From the NCBI GenBank assembly GCA_002325825.1, contig DCSW01000111.1, positions 1-9,540 of the forward strand: a stretch of DNA of 9,540 nt, written 5' to 3'. Each line of letters begins with the position of its first letter. The first letter of the stretch is position 1. Positions 1-6,678 of this stretch are shown piece by piece. Source of the stretch: Collimonas sp. UBA1456 (GTDB taxonomy: Bacteria > Pseudomonadota > Gammaproteobacteria > Burkholderiales > Burkholderiaceae_D). Made by a program: the position numbers and the translations under genes. A model generated the notes under the pieces. That model searched no databases, was not told the origin of the DNA, and saw only the letters and a list, made by a program, of their open reading frames with translations.

Positions 1-2
1 AT

Positions 3-167
3 CCATTCACAGCCTGCCAACTCCGGCAGGTAATATCCTTGAAACTAGGCAAAGTCCTGGATCCGTCGGCTCTGGCCATCGCCCAATATCTTGGTCACGC
101 AGCCGTTCGCAGATGCGCAACGTCGTATGGCGCTACTTCAAATGGACTTTCTTGTCGGCTTCCATAA
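3..167 (+). pseudogene. possible tyrosine recombinase (integrase) C-terminal remnant, cut by the window edge
   Basis: An open frame enters from the left edge and stops with TAA at 165-167. It reads LDPSALAIAQYLGHAAV followed by RRCATSYGATS. The LGH triplet, preceded by an IAQ-like helix and followed about ten residues later by a Tyr, resembles the C-terminal active-site region of tyrosine recombinases (LGH-x(n)-T-x-x-Y). Upstream residues contain LRQ, where an active Arg-x-x-His/Arg pair would be expected, but the second basic residue is not there. The piece is only about 54 codons, so the match is suggestive. It may be the real end of a gene lying outside the window, a decayed prophage or island integrase, or chance. 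No start, promoter or attachment site can be seen. Nothing recognisable follows it up to the LysE gene at 310. Confidence 0.3.
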
Positions 168-309
168 TGGAATCAATGATCGCCACAAACGCTGCTAGAG
201 CATCGGAGAAACCGGGGCCTGAGTGCGCCAATAACCGGGTGGCGCTGCGAACTGGCACATCTCACAAAGTCGTAATCGCATTAAATGACGATGAAGCGAC
301 ACCCTACGA

Positions 310-933
310 CTACTTCTGTATCACAGCCACAATCATCGCCACCACCAACATCAAACTACCCGCAACGCGATCCGTAATCCTGGCAAAACTCGGACGCGTC
401 GCTACCGTTTGCATTTTCCCCGCCAGCACCGCATAACCGAGCAGGATGAAAAATTCCGGAATAACGGAACCCGCCGCCAGCCAGATTATTTGCAACGGTA
501 CATTGCCGGCCGGGTTGACGAATTGCGGCAAGATCGCGATGAAAAAAATCAGGGCCTTGGGATTGGCCAGTTGCAGCGTTAGCCCGCTCAACCAGATTTT
601 CCAACCGGAGGTGTTCTTGTGGTTTAACTGCGACGCTGTAATCGGCGAAGGTCGGCCGAGTATCGCTGACAAGCCAAGATACGCAAGATACGCCACGCCC
701 AGCCACTTCACCACCGTGAACAAGGCGTGAGAAGCGACGATCAACGCCCCCAGGCCGGTCGCCGAGATGGCGAAATAAATGACATTCGCGGTCAGTATGC
801 CAAGCGTTGCGAATAGAGATTTTCTCCAACCGGTTGTGATCCCGTAGGTGACAACCAACAGTACCGCCGGGCCAGGCGACAGCGATAGCGCGACTTCGGT
901 AAGTACGAATAAAAAGAAGGAATTAAAATCCAC
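310..933 (-). CDS. LysE/RhtB-family amino-acid exporter
   Basis: This encodes a 207-residue inner-membrane protein of the LysE/RhtB translocator family, which exports amino acids or derivatives such as lysine, threonine or homoserine lactone using the proton gradient. The substrate cannot be told from sequence. The N-terminus carries the family signature: a first hydrophobic helix followed by SPGPAVLLVV and then GWRKSLFATLG at about residues 18-46. A second signature, LQLANPKALIFFIAILPQF, lies near residues 120-138. About six hydrophobic segments span the length, and the size is normal for the family (about 205-210). The start is GTG at 931-933, only 3 bp after the stop of the SDR gene, so the two are almost certainly co-transcribed. 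No stop, frameshift or missing segment is seen, so it looks functional, in contrast to its upstream partner. No convincing terminator follows its stop. Confidence 0.9.
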   Translation of the reverse strand: MDFNSFFLFVLTEVALSLSPGPAVLLVVTYGITTGWRKSLFATLGILTANVIYFAISATGLGALIVASHALFTVVKWLGVAYLAYLGLSAILGRPSPITASQLNHKNTSGWKIWLSGLTLQLANPKALIFFIAILPQFVNPAGNVPLQIIWLAAGSVIPEFFILLGYAVLAGKMQTVATRPSFARITDRVAGSLMLVVAMIVAVIQK

Positions 934-936
934 AGT

Positions 937-1587
937 TCAGCTCTCGCTCTTGCGCACCTTATGCGGCGCATTAGAAAAGAACAAATCGTACAAGCGGTAT
1001 GGCAGTAGCCGCAACAACTTTGCAACCACGCCCATCTTCCACGGGATCACCTGGTAACTTCTGCCGCGCAATGCGCCCCGCAGCGATGCGCAATAGCCGA
1101 TCACCGCCGCCTTCGAACCGTTGTAGGCAACGTCCCCCGACAGGACGCTAATGCCAGCAACGCTGCCGACATCAACCAGCCGTAAATCGCGTTGACTGGA
1201 CTGCGCCTGCCGTTTCATAGTGGCGACAAATGGCGTGGAAGTGAAAACCGTCGCCAGCACATTGGTGACAAACATCTTCTCAAAGACTTTCTGGTCTTCC
1301 ATGTGCGCGGTCAGCGCGCCTTGGGAAGTCTCGGCAATGCCAATGACCATATCGATACCGTTACCGACGCCGATAAAGGCCCCGGCGGCAGCGGTCAACG
1401 CCTCATGATCGTTGACGTCCGGCACATACAGGCGATGCTGTTCTGGATGTGGCAAACCGGCCAGCAATTGCTCTAGCACCAGCTGCCACCTGGCCACTAA
1501 CCTGAGGACCGCGCCCTGCTCTGCATAATATTGTGCTAACGCGACGCCGATACTGCTGGAAGCGCCGTTGATAAATATTCGTTTCAT
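937..1587 (-). CDS. short-chain dehydrogenase/reductase (SDR), internally deleted and probably inactive
   Basis: The frame is open for 216 codons from ATG 1585-1587; a longer in-frame start at 1632 has no family similarity and overlaps the dsbA terminator. Family: classical SDR, an NAD(P)-dependent oxidoreductase of unknown substrate. Visible are the nucleotide-binding turn NGASSSIG (residues 7-14; usually TGASSGIG), Ser142 and the catalytic YNGSK (Tyr155, Lys159). Two things are wrong. The NAG motif after strand 4 reads IGIAET (about 82-87), losing the conserved Asn and Gly. After residue 175 the usual PG-x-x-x-T-P region and following helix are absent, and the chain jumps to RSYQVIPWKMGVVAKLLRLL, a tail that normally lies about 40-50 residues further on. 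The protein is therefore shorter than the usual roughly 250. I read this as an in-frame deletion in a decaying gene whose frame stays open. It precedes the LysE gene by 3 bp. Confidence 0.8.
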   Translation of the reverse strand: MKRIFINGASSSIGVALAQYYAEQGAVLRLVARWQLVLEQLLAGLPHPEQHRLYVPDVNDHEALTAAAGAFIGVGNGIDMVIGIAETSQGALTAHMEDQKVFEKMFVTNVLATVFTSTPFVATMKRQAQSSQRDLRLVDVGSVAGISVLSGDVAYNGSKAAVIGYCASLRGALRGRSYQVIPWKMGVVAKLLRLLPYRLYDLFFSNAPHKVRKSES

Positions 1588-1631
1588 GGTGGGACCTATT
1601 GTTGAATGGCTATGGATACCGGCCAAGGCCA

Positions 1632-1668
1632 ATAAAAGAGCCCGCCATTTTGCGAGAGGCGGACTTTT
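1632..1668 (-). terminator. Rho-independent terminator after dsbA
   Basis: Read on the minus strand, AGTCCGCC pairs with GGCGGGCT (one G-T wobble) around an 11-nt loop, and CTTTTATT follows. The arms are 1658-1665 and 1639-1646. It lies about 40 nt past the dsbA stop and before the SDR start, so it should end the argS/SPOR/dsbA transcript. The plus strand also has CTTTT after the stem, so it could act in both directions. Confidence 0.75.
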
Positions 1669-1703
1669 GACGATCCATCAGCCGAGTATGTCGGCGAGAC
1701 GGC

Positions 1704-2411
1704 TTATTTCTTGCAGGCGGCGGCCTTCGCTATCAAGCCATCCATGACCTGCAATGTCGATCTGAACAGCTCCGCATCGGTCTTGCTGGCGCTCGGATTA
1801 GCACCGACCATCGATGGCGACGTCACGTAGCGACCATCCACTACCAGCATTGGCACACCGTCGACCTTATAGGTAATCTGCAACTGGCTGGCATGAGTAA
1901 CCTTGGTTTGCACCGCGAACGAATTGTAGATCTCCAGGAACTTGGCTTTGTCGAGACCTTGCTTAACAGCGAAATCGATAACGATAGCTTCGTTATTCAG
2001 GTTTTGGCGCTGTACGTGGATGGCGTTAAAAACCTTCTTGTGCATTTCTGGAATCTTGCCCATTACTTCTAATGTGTAGTACAGCTTTTTCTGAGCTACA
2101 TAAGGTGATTTCTTTGGATCGGCATTGGGGTCACCAAAGTCAACCGGCACGCGCTTGAACACAATCTTGTCGCCTTGCTTGGCGATCCATTCTTCCAGCG
2201 CCGGCTCCAACGCATTGCAGTGCGGGCAAAAGTAACCGAAGAATTCCGTCACTTCAACTTTCTTGCCGAGGCCGCTATCGGTCGGTTGCGGATTGTTGAG
2301 CAATGCGTAGTCAATTCCTGCCGTCCGATTGGTCGGCGATGCAACGGCGCTGGCGGCAACCAAACCTAAGATCAGACCGACAACAGCTAATAGTTTTTGC
2401 AATAAACACAT
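1704..2411 (-). CDS. dsbA: thiol:disulfide interchange protein DsbA
   Basis: This is a periplasmic thioredoxin-fold oxidase that donates its disulfide to newly exported proteins and is reoxidised by DsbB. The 235-residue product starts with a signal peptide (hydrophobic residues about 4-23, likely cleavage after AVA at 24). It then shows the redox site FFGYFCPHC (Cys62, Cys65), with the CPHC dipeptide typical of DsbA. The helical insertion domain lies at about 105-170, and the cis-proline loop is DGVPMLVVDG (Pro187). A further Cys is near the C-terminus (233). Length and motifs are normal for betaproteobacterial DsbA. The start ATG 2409-2411 begins the signal peptide, with only a weak purine stretch upstream. 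It lies 50 bp after the SPOR gene, downstream of argS, a neighbourhood I recall from Oxalobacteraceae. No lesions are seen. The hairpin at 1632-1668 ends the unit. Confidence 0.95.
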   Translation of the reverse strand: MCLLQKLLAVVGLILGLVAASAVASPTNRTAGIDYALLNNPQPTDSGLGKKVEVTEFFGYFCPHCNALEPALEEWIAKQGDKIVFKRVPVDFGDPNADPKKSPYVAQKKLYYTLEVMGKIPEMHKKVFNAIHVQRQNLNNEAIVIDFAVKQGLDKAKFLEIYNSFAVQTKVTHASQLQITYKVDGVPMLVVDGRYVTSPSMVGANPSASKTDAELFRSTLQVMDGLIAKAAACKK

Positions 2412-2461
2412 GATTATCTTGTTCTAGATTGCGAAGAAAATATTTACTCACATCCGCCTAA

Positions 2462-3172
2462 TTACTTAGCAGCGCGCACCACGGTGGCATTAACGCCGTT
2501 ATCTGACAACTTTCCGTGAATCCGATTCATTGTCTCAAACTGATTGAGTGGACCGATGCGTACCCGGTATAAGGAGCCGGTGTCGGCCTGGCGTTCGCTT
2601 ATCTGGGCTTCAAACCCCATCAGCGCCAGGCGTGCCTTGGCGTTTTCGGCTTCAGTCTGCTCGTGGAACGCGCCGACCTGAAGGAAATAGATCCAGTTAT
2701 CGTCATCGCCAACTTTGGTTCTAACTTCAGCGATATAGCCAGCAGCCTTCTTGGTCTTGTCGACAGTGAATTTGTCGACGATAGGCGCGCTCTCGTCCTG
2801 CCCCTTGGTGACCAATGTATCGATATTTTCCTCGGCTGCAGCGGAAACCGGCGGCACGGCTACCGGCTGGTTATTGGAATCAAGCGCTGGCGGCGCAAAT
2901 GCCTTGGCGACTTCCTTCGAGGCATTCTTGTTGCCGTACAGCGACTTGTTCGGGTCCGGCAACTGGTCACCGCCAGCGGCAGACGAGGTTGACACTGCCG
3001 GCGTAGTGATAGCGTCCGGTGCTTTGTCGGATTTAGTGATTTTGTTGGTGAACGGCGTCGGCGTCTTGGTGATCATGATCGCCACCACCACCGCTATCGC
3101 CAAACCGATGATCAGGCCGAAAATCAAACCCATTAAGGTACCACCAACTTGCTTATTGTTCAGTTTGCTCAT
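2462..3172 (-). CDS. membrane-anchored SPOR-domain protein (FtsN/DedD-like)
   Basis: A 236-residue bitopic inner-membrane protein. It has a short cytoplasmic N-terminus, one transmembrane helix (about 12-34), and a long low-complexity linker rich in Ala, Pro, Ser, Thr and Lys (about 36-155). A C-terminal SPOR domain (about 161-234) starts with YFLQVGAFHEQTEAENAKA and contains LYRVRIGPL. SPOR domains bind denuded peptidoglycan at the division septum, so a role in cell division or envelope maintenance is likely. Whether it is the functional FtsN of this organism cannot be decided here, as DedD-like paralogues share the layout. The start ATG 3170-3172 is preceded by a good Shine-Dalgarno sequence, GGGGAAG, a few bases upstream. 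It sits 96 bp after argS and 50 bp before dsbA on the same strand, probably in one operon. It looks intact. Confidence 0.9.
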   Translation of the reverse strand: MSKLNNKQVGGTLMGLIFGLIIGLAIAVVVAIMITKTPTPFTNKITKSDKAPDAITTPAVSTSSAAGGDQLPDPNKSLYGNKNASKEVAKAFAPPALDSNNQPVAVPPVSAAAEENIDTLVTKGQDESAPIVDKFTVDKTKKAAGYIAEVRTKVGDDDNWIYFLQVGAFHEQTEAENAKARLALMGFEAQISERQADTGSLYRVRIGPLNQFETMNRIHGKLSDNGVNATVVRAAK

Positions 3173-3203
3173 ACTTCCCCAATGACATCCTGATTACGTG
3201 CTT

Positions 3204-3241
3204 CTCTGAAAATCTGCTACGCTATTCAGTATATTTCAGAG
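3204..3241 (-). repeat. 8-bp perfect inverted repeat between argS and the SPOR gene
   Basis: CTCTGAAA (3204-3211) is repeated inverted as TTTCAGAG (3234-3241), with a 22-nt AT-rich spacer. The stem is AU/GU-poor in GC and no T tract follows directly on the minus strand, so a classical terminator is unlikely. It could be a weak hairpin controlling read-through or mRNA stability between argS and the SPOR gene, an operator, or chance. Confidence 0.35.
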
Positions 3242-3268
3242 TCACCTGTTTTCTGTTTTACATGCACA

Positions 3269-5014
3269 TTACATACGGGTCGGTGCCGATACGCCCAGCA
3301 GCGTTAGGCCGTTACGCAATACCTGGCGGGTGGCGCACATCAGCGCCAGCCGTGCTATTTTGACAGCTTCATTGTCGACCAATACGCGCTCAGCATTGTA
3401 GTAGCTATGCAGTTCACCAGCCAAATCGCGCAGATAAAACGCCACCTGATGCGGCCCGAGTTCTTCCAATGCGTGTTGCAGCATGTCCGGATATTCGGCC
3501 AGCTTGGCCAACAGGCTAGCTTCCCTCGGCGCGGTCAACGAGCTCAGGTCGGCTGCGATCAGGCTGGCTTCGTCTCCGACCCATTGGGCCAATATCGAAC
3601 AAATGCGGGCATGCGCGTATTGTACGTAGTAGACCGGATTTTCGTCGGATTTAGCCAGAGCTAGCTCGACATCGAACACGAATTCAGTATCTGCTTTACG
3701 CGAAATCAGGAAGAAACGCACTGCGTCGCGGCCACGCGTCAGATCGCGCGGGCTGCCCACAGCAGCTTCGACCGTAGTGTCTTCGCCAGTTGACCATTCG
3801 ATCAAGTCGCGCAGCGTCACATAAGAACCGGCACGCTTGGAAATTTTCACTTCCTCACCGTTCTTCATGACTGTCACCATCTTGTGCAGCACGTAATCCG
3901 GATAGCCTTGTGGAATCCCGATATCGAGCGACTGCAAGCCAGCGCGCACTCGGGCGATGGTGCCGTGGTGATCGCTGCCCTGGACGTTGATAGCCTGACC
4001 GAAGCCGCGTTGCCATTTGACGACGTGATAGGCAACATCCGCCACGAAGTAGGTATAAGTACCATCCATCTTCTTCATCACGCGATCTTTGTCGTCGCCG
4101 TAGTCGGTGGTGCGCAGCCACAGCGCGCCGTCCTGCTCATAAGTAACTCCGGCGGCAATCAGCGCTTCAACTGCACCGTTGACCTTACCGTCCCGATACA
4201 GAGAGGATTCTAGGTAATAGTTATCAAACTTAATGCCAAAAGCTTGTAAATCCAGATCCTGCTCACGGCGCAGATAGGCCACGGCGAACCTGCATATCGA
4301 TTCGATATCTTCGATATCGCCGCTGGCAGTGGCTGGTTCGCCGTGACTAGCGGAGACAGTCTTCTTGGCGATGAAATCCTCAGCGATGTCGGCGATATAG
4401 TCGCCGTTATAGGCATTCTCCGGCCAGCCGGATTGGCATGGCTTGAAGCCTTTGGCGCGCGCTTGCACCGACGTCGCCAGCGTAGCGATCTGGATGCCGG
4501 CATCGTTGTAATAAAACTCGCGGGTGACATCGAAACCTTGCGCTTCGAACAATGCAAACAAGGCATCACCCAATGCGCCCTGACGACCGTGGCCGACGTG
4601 CAGCGGGCCGGTCGGATTTGCGGAGACGAATTCGACCAGCACTTTTTTGCCGGCACCGAGCTGGCTCTTGCCGTATTGCGCCGCTTGCTGCAGCACGGTC
4701 TTGACCACTTGCTGCTTAGCAGCAGCGGTCAAACGCAGGTTGATGAAGCCTGGCCCGGCGATTTCTACGGCCGCGATCAGATTGCCTTCTTTGCCGGCGG
4801 CCAGCACTGCCGAAACTAGGGTTTGCGCCAGCTCGCGTGGATTCTTTTTCAGCGGCTTGGCAAGTTGCATGGCTATATTGCAAGCAACATCACCATGCAA
4901 CTTGTCGCGCGGACGCTCCAGCATCACAATCGGCTGCAACTCGGTACCGGCAATAATCGGCTGCAATGCGGCGTTGAAAAGGTCGATGATCTGTTGTTTT
5001 TGTGGTGCGAGCAT
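3269..5014 (-). CDS. argS: arginyl-tRNA synthetase
   Basis: This is the cytoplasmic class I synthetase that charges tRNA-Arg with arginine. The 581-residue length matches the family (E. coli about 577). In order: an N-terminal Add1 domain recognising the tRNA D-loop (about 6-95); the Rossmann catalytic core with the HIGH signature as SANPTGPLHVGHG (HVGH at 139-142); FYYNDAGIQ near 167-175; GSDHHG at 346-351; the KMSKS-equivalent VKISKR (389-394); and a DALR anticodon-binding domain from about 460 to the C-terminus, with YYVQYAHARI at its beginning and RQVLRNGLTLLGV near its end. The start is ATG 5012-5014, with no strong Shine-Dalgarno but a twin -10 box about 100 bp upstream. It leads the argS/SPOR/dsbA block. 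There is no sign of decay, as expected for an essential gene. Confidence 0.97.
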   Translation of the reverse strand: MLAPQKQQIIDLFNAALQPIIAGTELQPIVMLERPRDKLHGDVACNIAMQLAKPLKKNPRELAQTLVSAVLAAGKEGNLIAAVEIAGPGFINLRLTAAAKQQVVKTVLQQAAQYGKSQLGAGKKVLVEFVSANPTGPLHVGHGRQGALGDALFALFEAQGFDVTREFYYNDAGIQIATLATSVQARAKGFKPCQSGWPENAYNGDYIADIAEDFIAKKTVSASHGEPATASGDIEDIESICRFAVAYLRREQDLDLQAFGIKFDNYYLESSLYRDGKVNGAVEALIAAGVTYEQDGALWLRTTDYGDDKDRVMKKMDGTYTYFVADVAYHVVKWQRGFGQAINVQGSDHHGTIARVRAGLQSLDIGIPQGYPDYVLHKMVTVMKNGEEVKISKRAGSYVTLRDLIEWSTGEDTTVEAAVGSPRDLTRGRDAVRFFLISRKADTEFVFDVELALAKSDENPVYYVQYAHARICSILAQWVGDEASLIAADLSSLTAPREASLLAKLAEYPDMLQHALEELGPHQVAFYLRDLAGELHSYYNAERVLVDNEAVKIARLALMCATRQVLRNGLTLLGVSAPTRM

Positions 5015-5297
5015 AAAATAGATAGTCGGTGATACAGAAAGCGTAGCGGATAATGCAAAAATTCAGGAAATCGTTCCAACTTCCTGGCAATCGCGATTGT
5101 TATTGATTATACCGACATAATTATACCGGCACGGCGCAGCAATCTTTAGCGTGCTCCCTATGACAGCAATACACAGTGCAGCAATCGGCGGCACCCTGCA
5201 AGCAAAAAACTGCTGATAAGATGGCAATTCATGCATACGTATGTCCCCGGATACCACTATTTTTCTGTCCTTTCTACGTCATCCAACAGGAACTCAC
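5015..5297. other. intergenic region between argS and the nitroreductase remnant
   Basis: About 280 bp between divergently read genes. It holds the candidate argS promoter described separately. A 64-codon minus-strand frame within it shows no family features, overlaps the putative promoter, and is best treated as chance. No RNA gene or repeat of note is seen in the rest. Confidence 0.5.
5106..5128 (-). promoter_or_regulatory. twin -10 boxes, candidate promoter of the argS transcript
   Basis: Read on the minus strand, CGGTATAAT occurs twice, at 5120-5128 and again at 5106-5114, 14 bp apart. Each contains a perfect TATAAT sigma70 -10 hexamer (5120-5125 and 5106-5111), about 92-112 nt before the argS ATG. 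No good -35 hexamer stands 16-18 bp upstream of either, so strength and exact start are uncertain. The doubled box may allow two start points. Confidence 0.45.
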
Positions 5298-5700
5298 ATG
5301 GTCCATGCCACACATCGCCGATCATCCGGCCCATCCGTAATTTATGAACCGCTGGTCGTCACGCGTCTTTGTCAGCGACGAGATTCCTGAAGCAGAATTA
5401 TTGGCTATTCTGGAAACAGCGTACTGGGCGCCGTCGTCTTACAACTCGCAACCTTGGCGCTTCATCTACGTCCGGCGTGGCACACCACACTGGGATAGCT
5501 TACTCTATCTGCTCAACAATTTCGACCGTGGCTGGACCGGAAATGCCGCGGCTCTGGTAATCGTGCTATCGAAAACCACTTTTGCCTTACCTGGAAAAAG
5601 CGAAGAATTACCCGCGCCACCCCATTCGTCCAACGCCGGTGCATCCTGGAATTACCTGGCGCCGCAAGCGCTGGTCTCCGAAGGCAAGTTCAAGGACTGA
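5298..5700 (+). pseudogene. nitroreductase-family protein, nonsense codon and internal deletion
   Basis: This is a remnant of an FMN-dependent nitroreductase-fold protein. The body frame reads MPHIADHPAHP, then TAA (5338-5340), then FMNRWSSRVFVSDEIPEAE, and later WAPSSYNSQPWRFIYVRRG, the family's N-terminal FMN-binding signature. The stop lies where relatives have a Leu or Ile before F-x-NRWS-x-R, so a TTA to TAA change is the simplest cause. The ATG at 5344 restarts the frame but has no ribosome site. AGGA at 5288-5291 best serves ATG 5298, which is in another frame; ATG 5305 is in the body frame. After SWNYLAPQA (about 5665) the central and C-terminal half is missing, and the chain runs straight into LVSEGKFKD and TGA, which looks like the authentic C-terminal tail. 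Only about 130 codons remain of roughly 195. Substrate unknown; almost certainly non-functional. Confidence 0.75.
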
Positions 5701-6366
5701 CAAACTTGTAATGCGCCAAAAACAAACGGCAAGCCAACCGGATCATCGAGCAGCAGCACGCCGAAACTGAAGCCGAACAATGGCATCAGAAAAGAGAAGA
5801 CCTTCAGCGGCGACGCCAGGTAACGGCACAACATCCAGAGCCAGGCCAGAGAACTGCTGAAGGCGAAGATCAGCGACTGGAATGCAAAACCGGTCCACAT
5901 GATGCCACTTAGCGGCGCCACTTCAGCCTGTCCTGAGAGTAGTGCCAGGAGCAGCAACCGTCAATTAACACAACAAGGTCATGCTGGACGCGGTACTGGA
6001 CAAGACACTGCGCTTGATCATGATGGTGGTCGCGGCCCAGAACACTGCGTCCAGTACGTCGAGCGCATCGCCAGTCAAAGTGCGGCTGAAACTAGTGTCG
6101 ACATCAAAGCAGACAGCACACCCAGGCCATTGGGCCGCCCCGAAGAGTTCGCCAGGCACCAGCCGGTCCAGGCTGAGCATGGTGAAAAGTGGCGCAGTGT
6201 AGACGAACACCGACATGTTCGAGGCGGTTATGTAATTCAAGCCGATTGATACGCACAGGAATGCATCGACAAACAACAGGCCCCTCAACAGCAACGCTGC
6301 CACCGCCGAACTCAAGCCGTTTTGCAGGATCGGCGAGATGCTTGGCACTGCTACTTTGATCGCCAC
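5652..6366 (-). pseudogene. EamA/DMT-family transporter, multiply deleted and frameshifted
   Basis: Two frames together recall a drug/metabolite transporter with two EamA repeats. The first (6366 down to 5965) contains VAIKVAVPSISPILQ, IGLNYITASNMSVFVYTAPL and ALDVLDAVFWAATTIMIKRS. The second (5957 down to 5652) contains APLSGIMWTGFAFQSLIFAF, FSFLMPLFGFSFGVLLLDDP and VFGALQVC. The phases differ by one, so there is a frameshift, with lost residues, near 5957-5985. Within the first part, helix material seems missing after AVAALLL (near 6285) and after AAQWPG (near 6120). The N-terminal helix is gone: TAG precedes the first usable codon, a GTG. The last family-like residue is about 5702; beyond it the frame reads antisense through the nitroreductase 3' end. 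Relatives have about 290-300 residues; about 220 recognisable ones remain. The product would be an inner-membrane exporter; substrate unknown. Confidence 0.75.
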
Positions 6367-6383
6367 CTACTGCAAGCCCCGAC

Positions 6384-6570
6384 AGGATTGAAAACTTTTG
6401 CCCATCACAAGAAATCGTTGTTGGCGGTGCTAACTCTTCTGACCGATTACGCCTACACGGGCCAGCCTTTTGCAGACGGCGTTATTAAAACACTTGGGAA
6501 AGGTCGAACTTTCCAAGTGCAATGAGCTTCACATTATTATCTTATGTGAAAGAACGCCGTGTAAATAATG
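6384..6570 (+). mobile_element. IS5-family transposase remnant
   Basis: The plus-strand frame reads LLTDYAYTGQPFADGVIKTL up to a stop at 6523-6525. It resembles the second catalytic-Asp segment of IS5-group DDE transposases (D-x-x-YTG-x-PFA-x-x-V-x-x-x-LG). One base later, a shifted frame gives NELHIIILCERTP, like the following KRNELHTF...P-x-RWVVER segment with residues lost. Neither transposase end nor terminal inverted repeats are seen, so only a core scrap of roughly 60 codons survives. The 5' side of the EamA remnant ends beside it, suggesting that an insertion followed by deletion removed the transporter's start. Whether the first codons (6384-6420) belong to the element is unclear. Confidence 0.55.
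6487..6519 (-). terminator. long hairpin followed by a T run on the minus strand
   Basis: CACTTGGAAAG (6509-6519) pairs with CTTTCCCAAGTG (6491-6502) over 11 pairs with one bulged base and a 6-nt loop. On the minus strand TTTTAAT follows immediately. It lies about 160 bp beyond the end of sixA and could end the ppk-sixA transcript, although it falls inside the transposase remnant. The GC content of the stem is moderate. Confidence 0.5.
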
Positions 6571-6678
6571 TCGCCGAACAACAACGGTATAAATAGAAAT
6601 ATCCATTCGACAAAGCTGTTAGTAAATATACCACCTGCCGTCGACAAGGGGCCCACTGCCGAGGTTGCGGAGCGGGTG
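6526..6678. other. stretch between the IS remnant and sixA without further identifiable genes
   Basis: Apart from the shifted tail of the transposase remnant (to about 6570), no coding similarity, RNA gene or promoter is recognised. ATGTCGCCGAA at 6568-6578 recurs inverted at 6695-6705 inside the sixA 3' end. Confidence 0.4.

Noticed and set aside
113..436. Open frame of 107 codons on the plus strand
   Set aside because: Its second part lies antisense to the well-supported LysE gene and no family features or ribosome site are visible.
4890..5257. Two minus-strand frames upstream of and overlapping the argS start
   Set aside because: One is an out-of-frame shadow of argS, the other overlaps the candidate promoter; neither has recognisable protein features.
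5899..6249. Plus-strand frame of 116 codons across the EamA remnant
   Set aside because: The minus strand carries clear EamA motifs over the same bases; the plus-strand product is low in hydrophobic structure and unlike any family I know.
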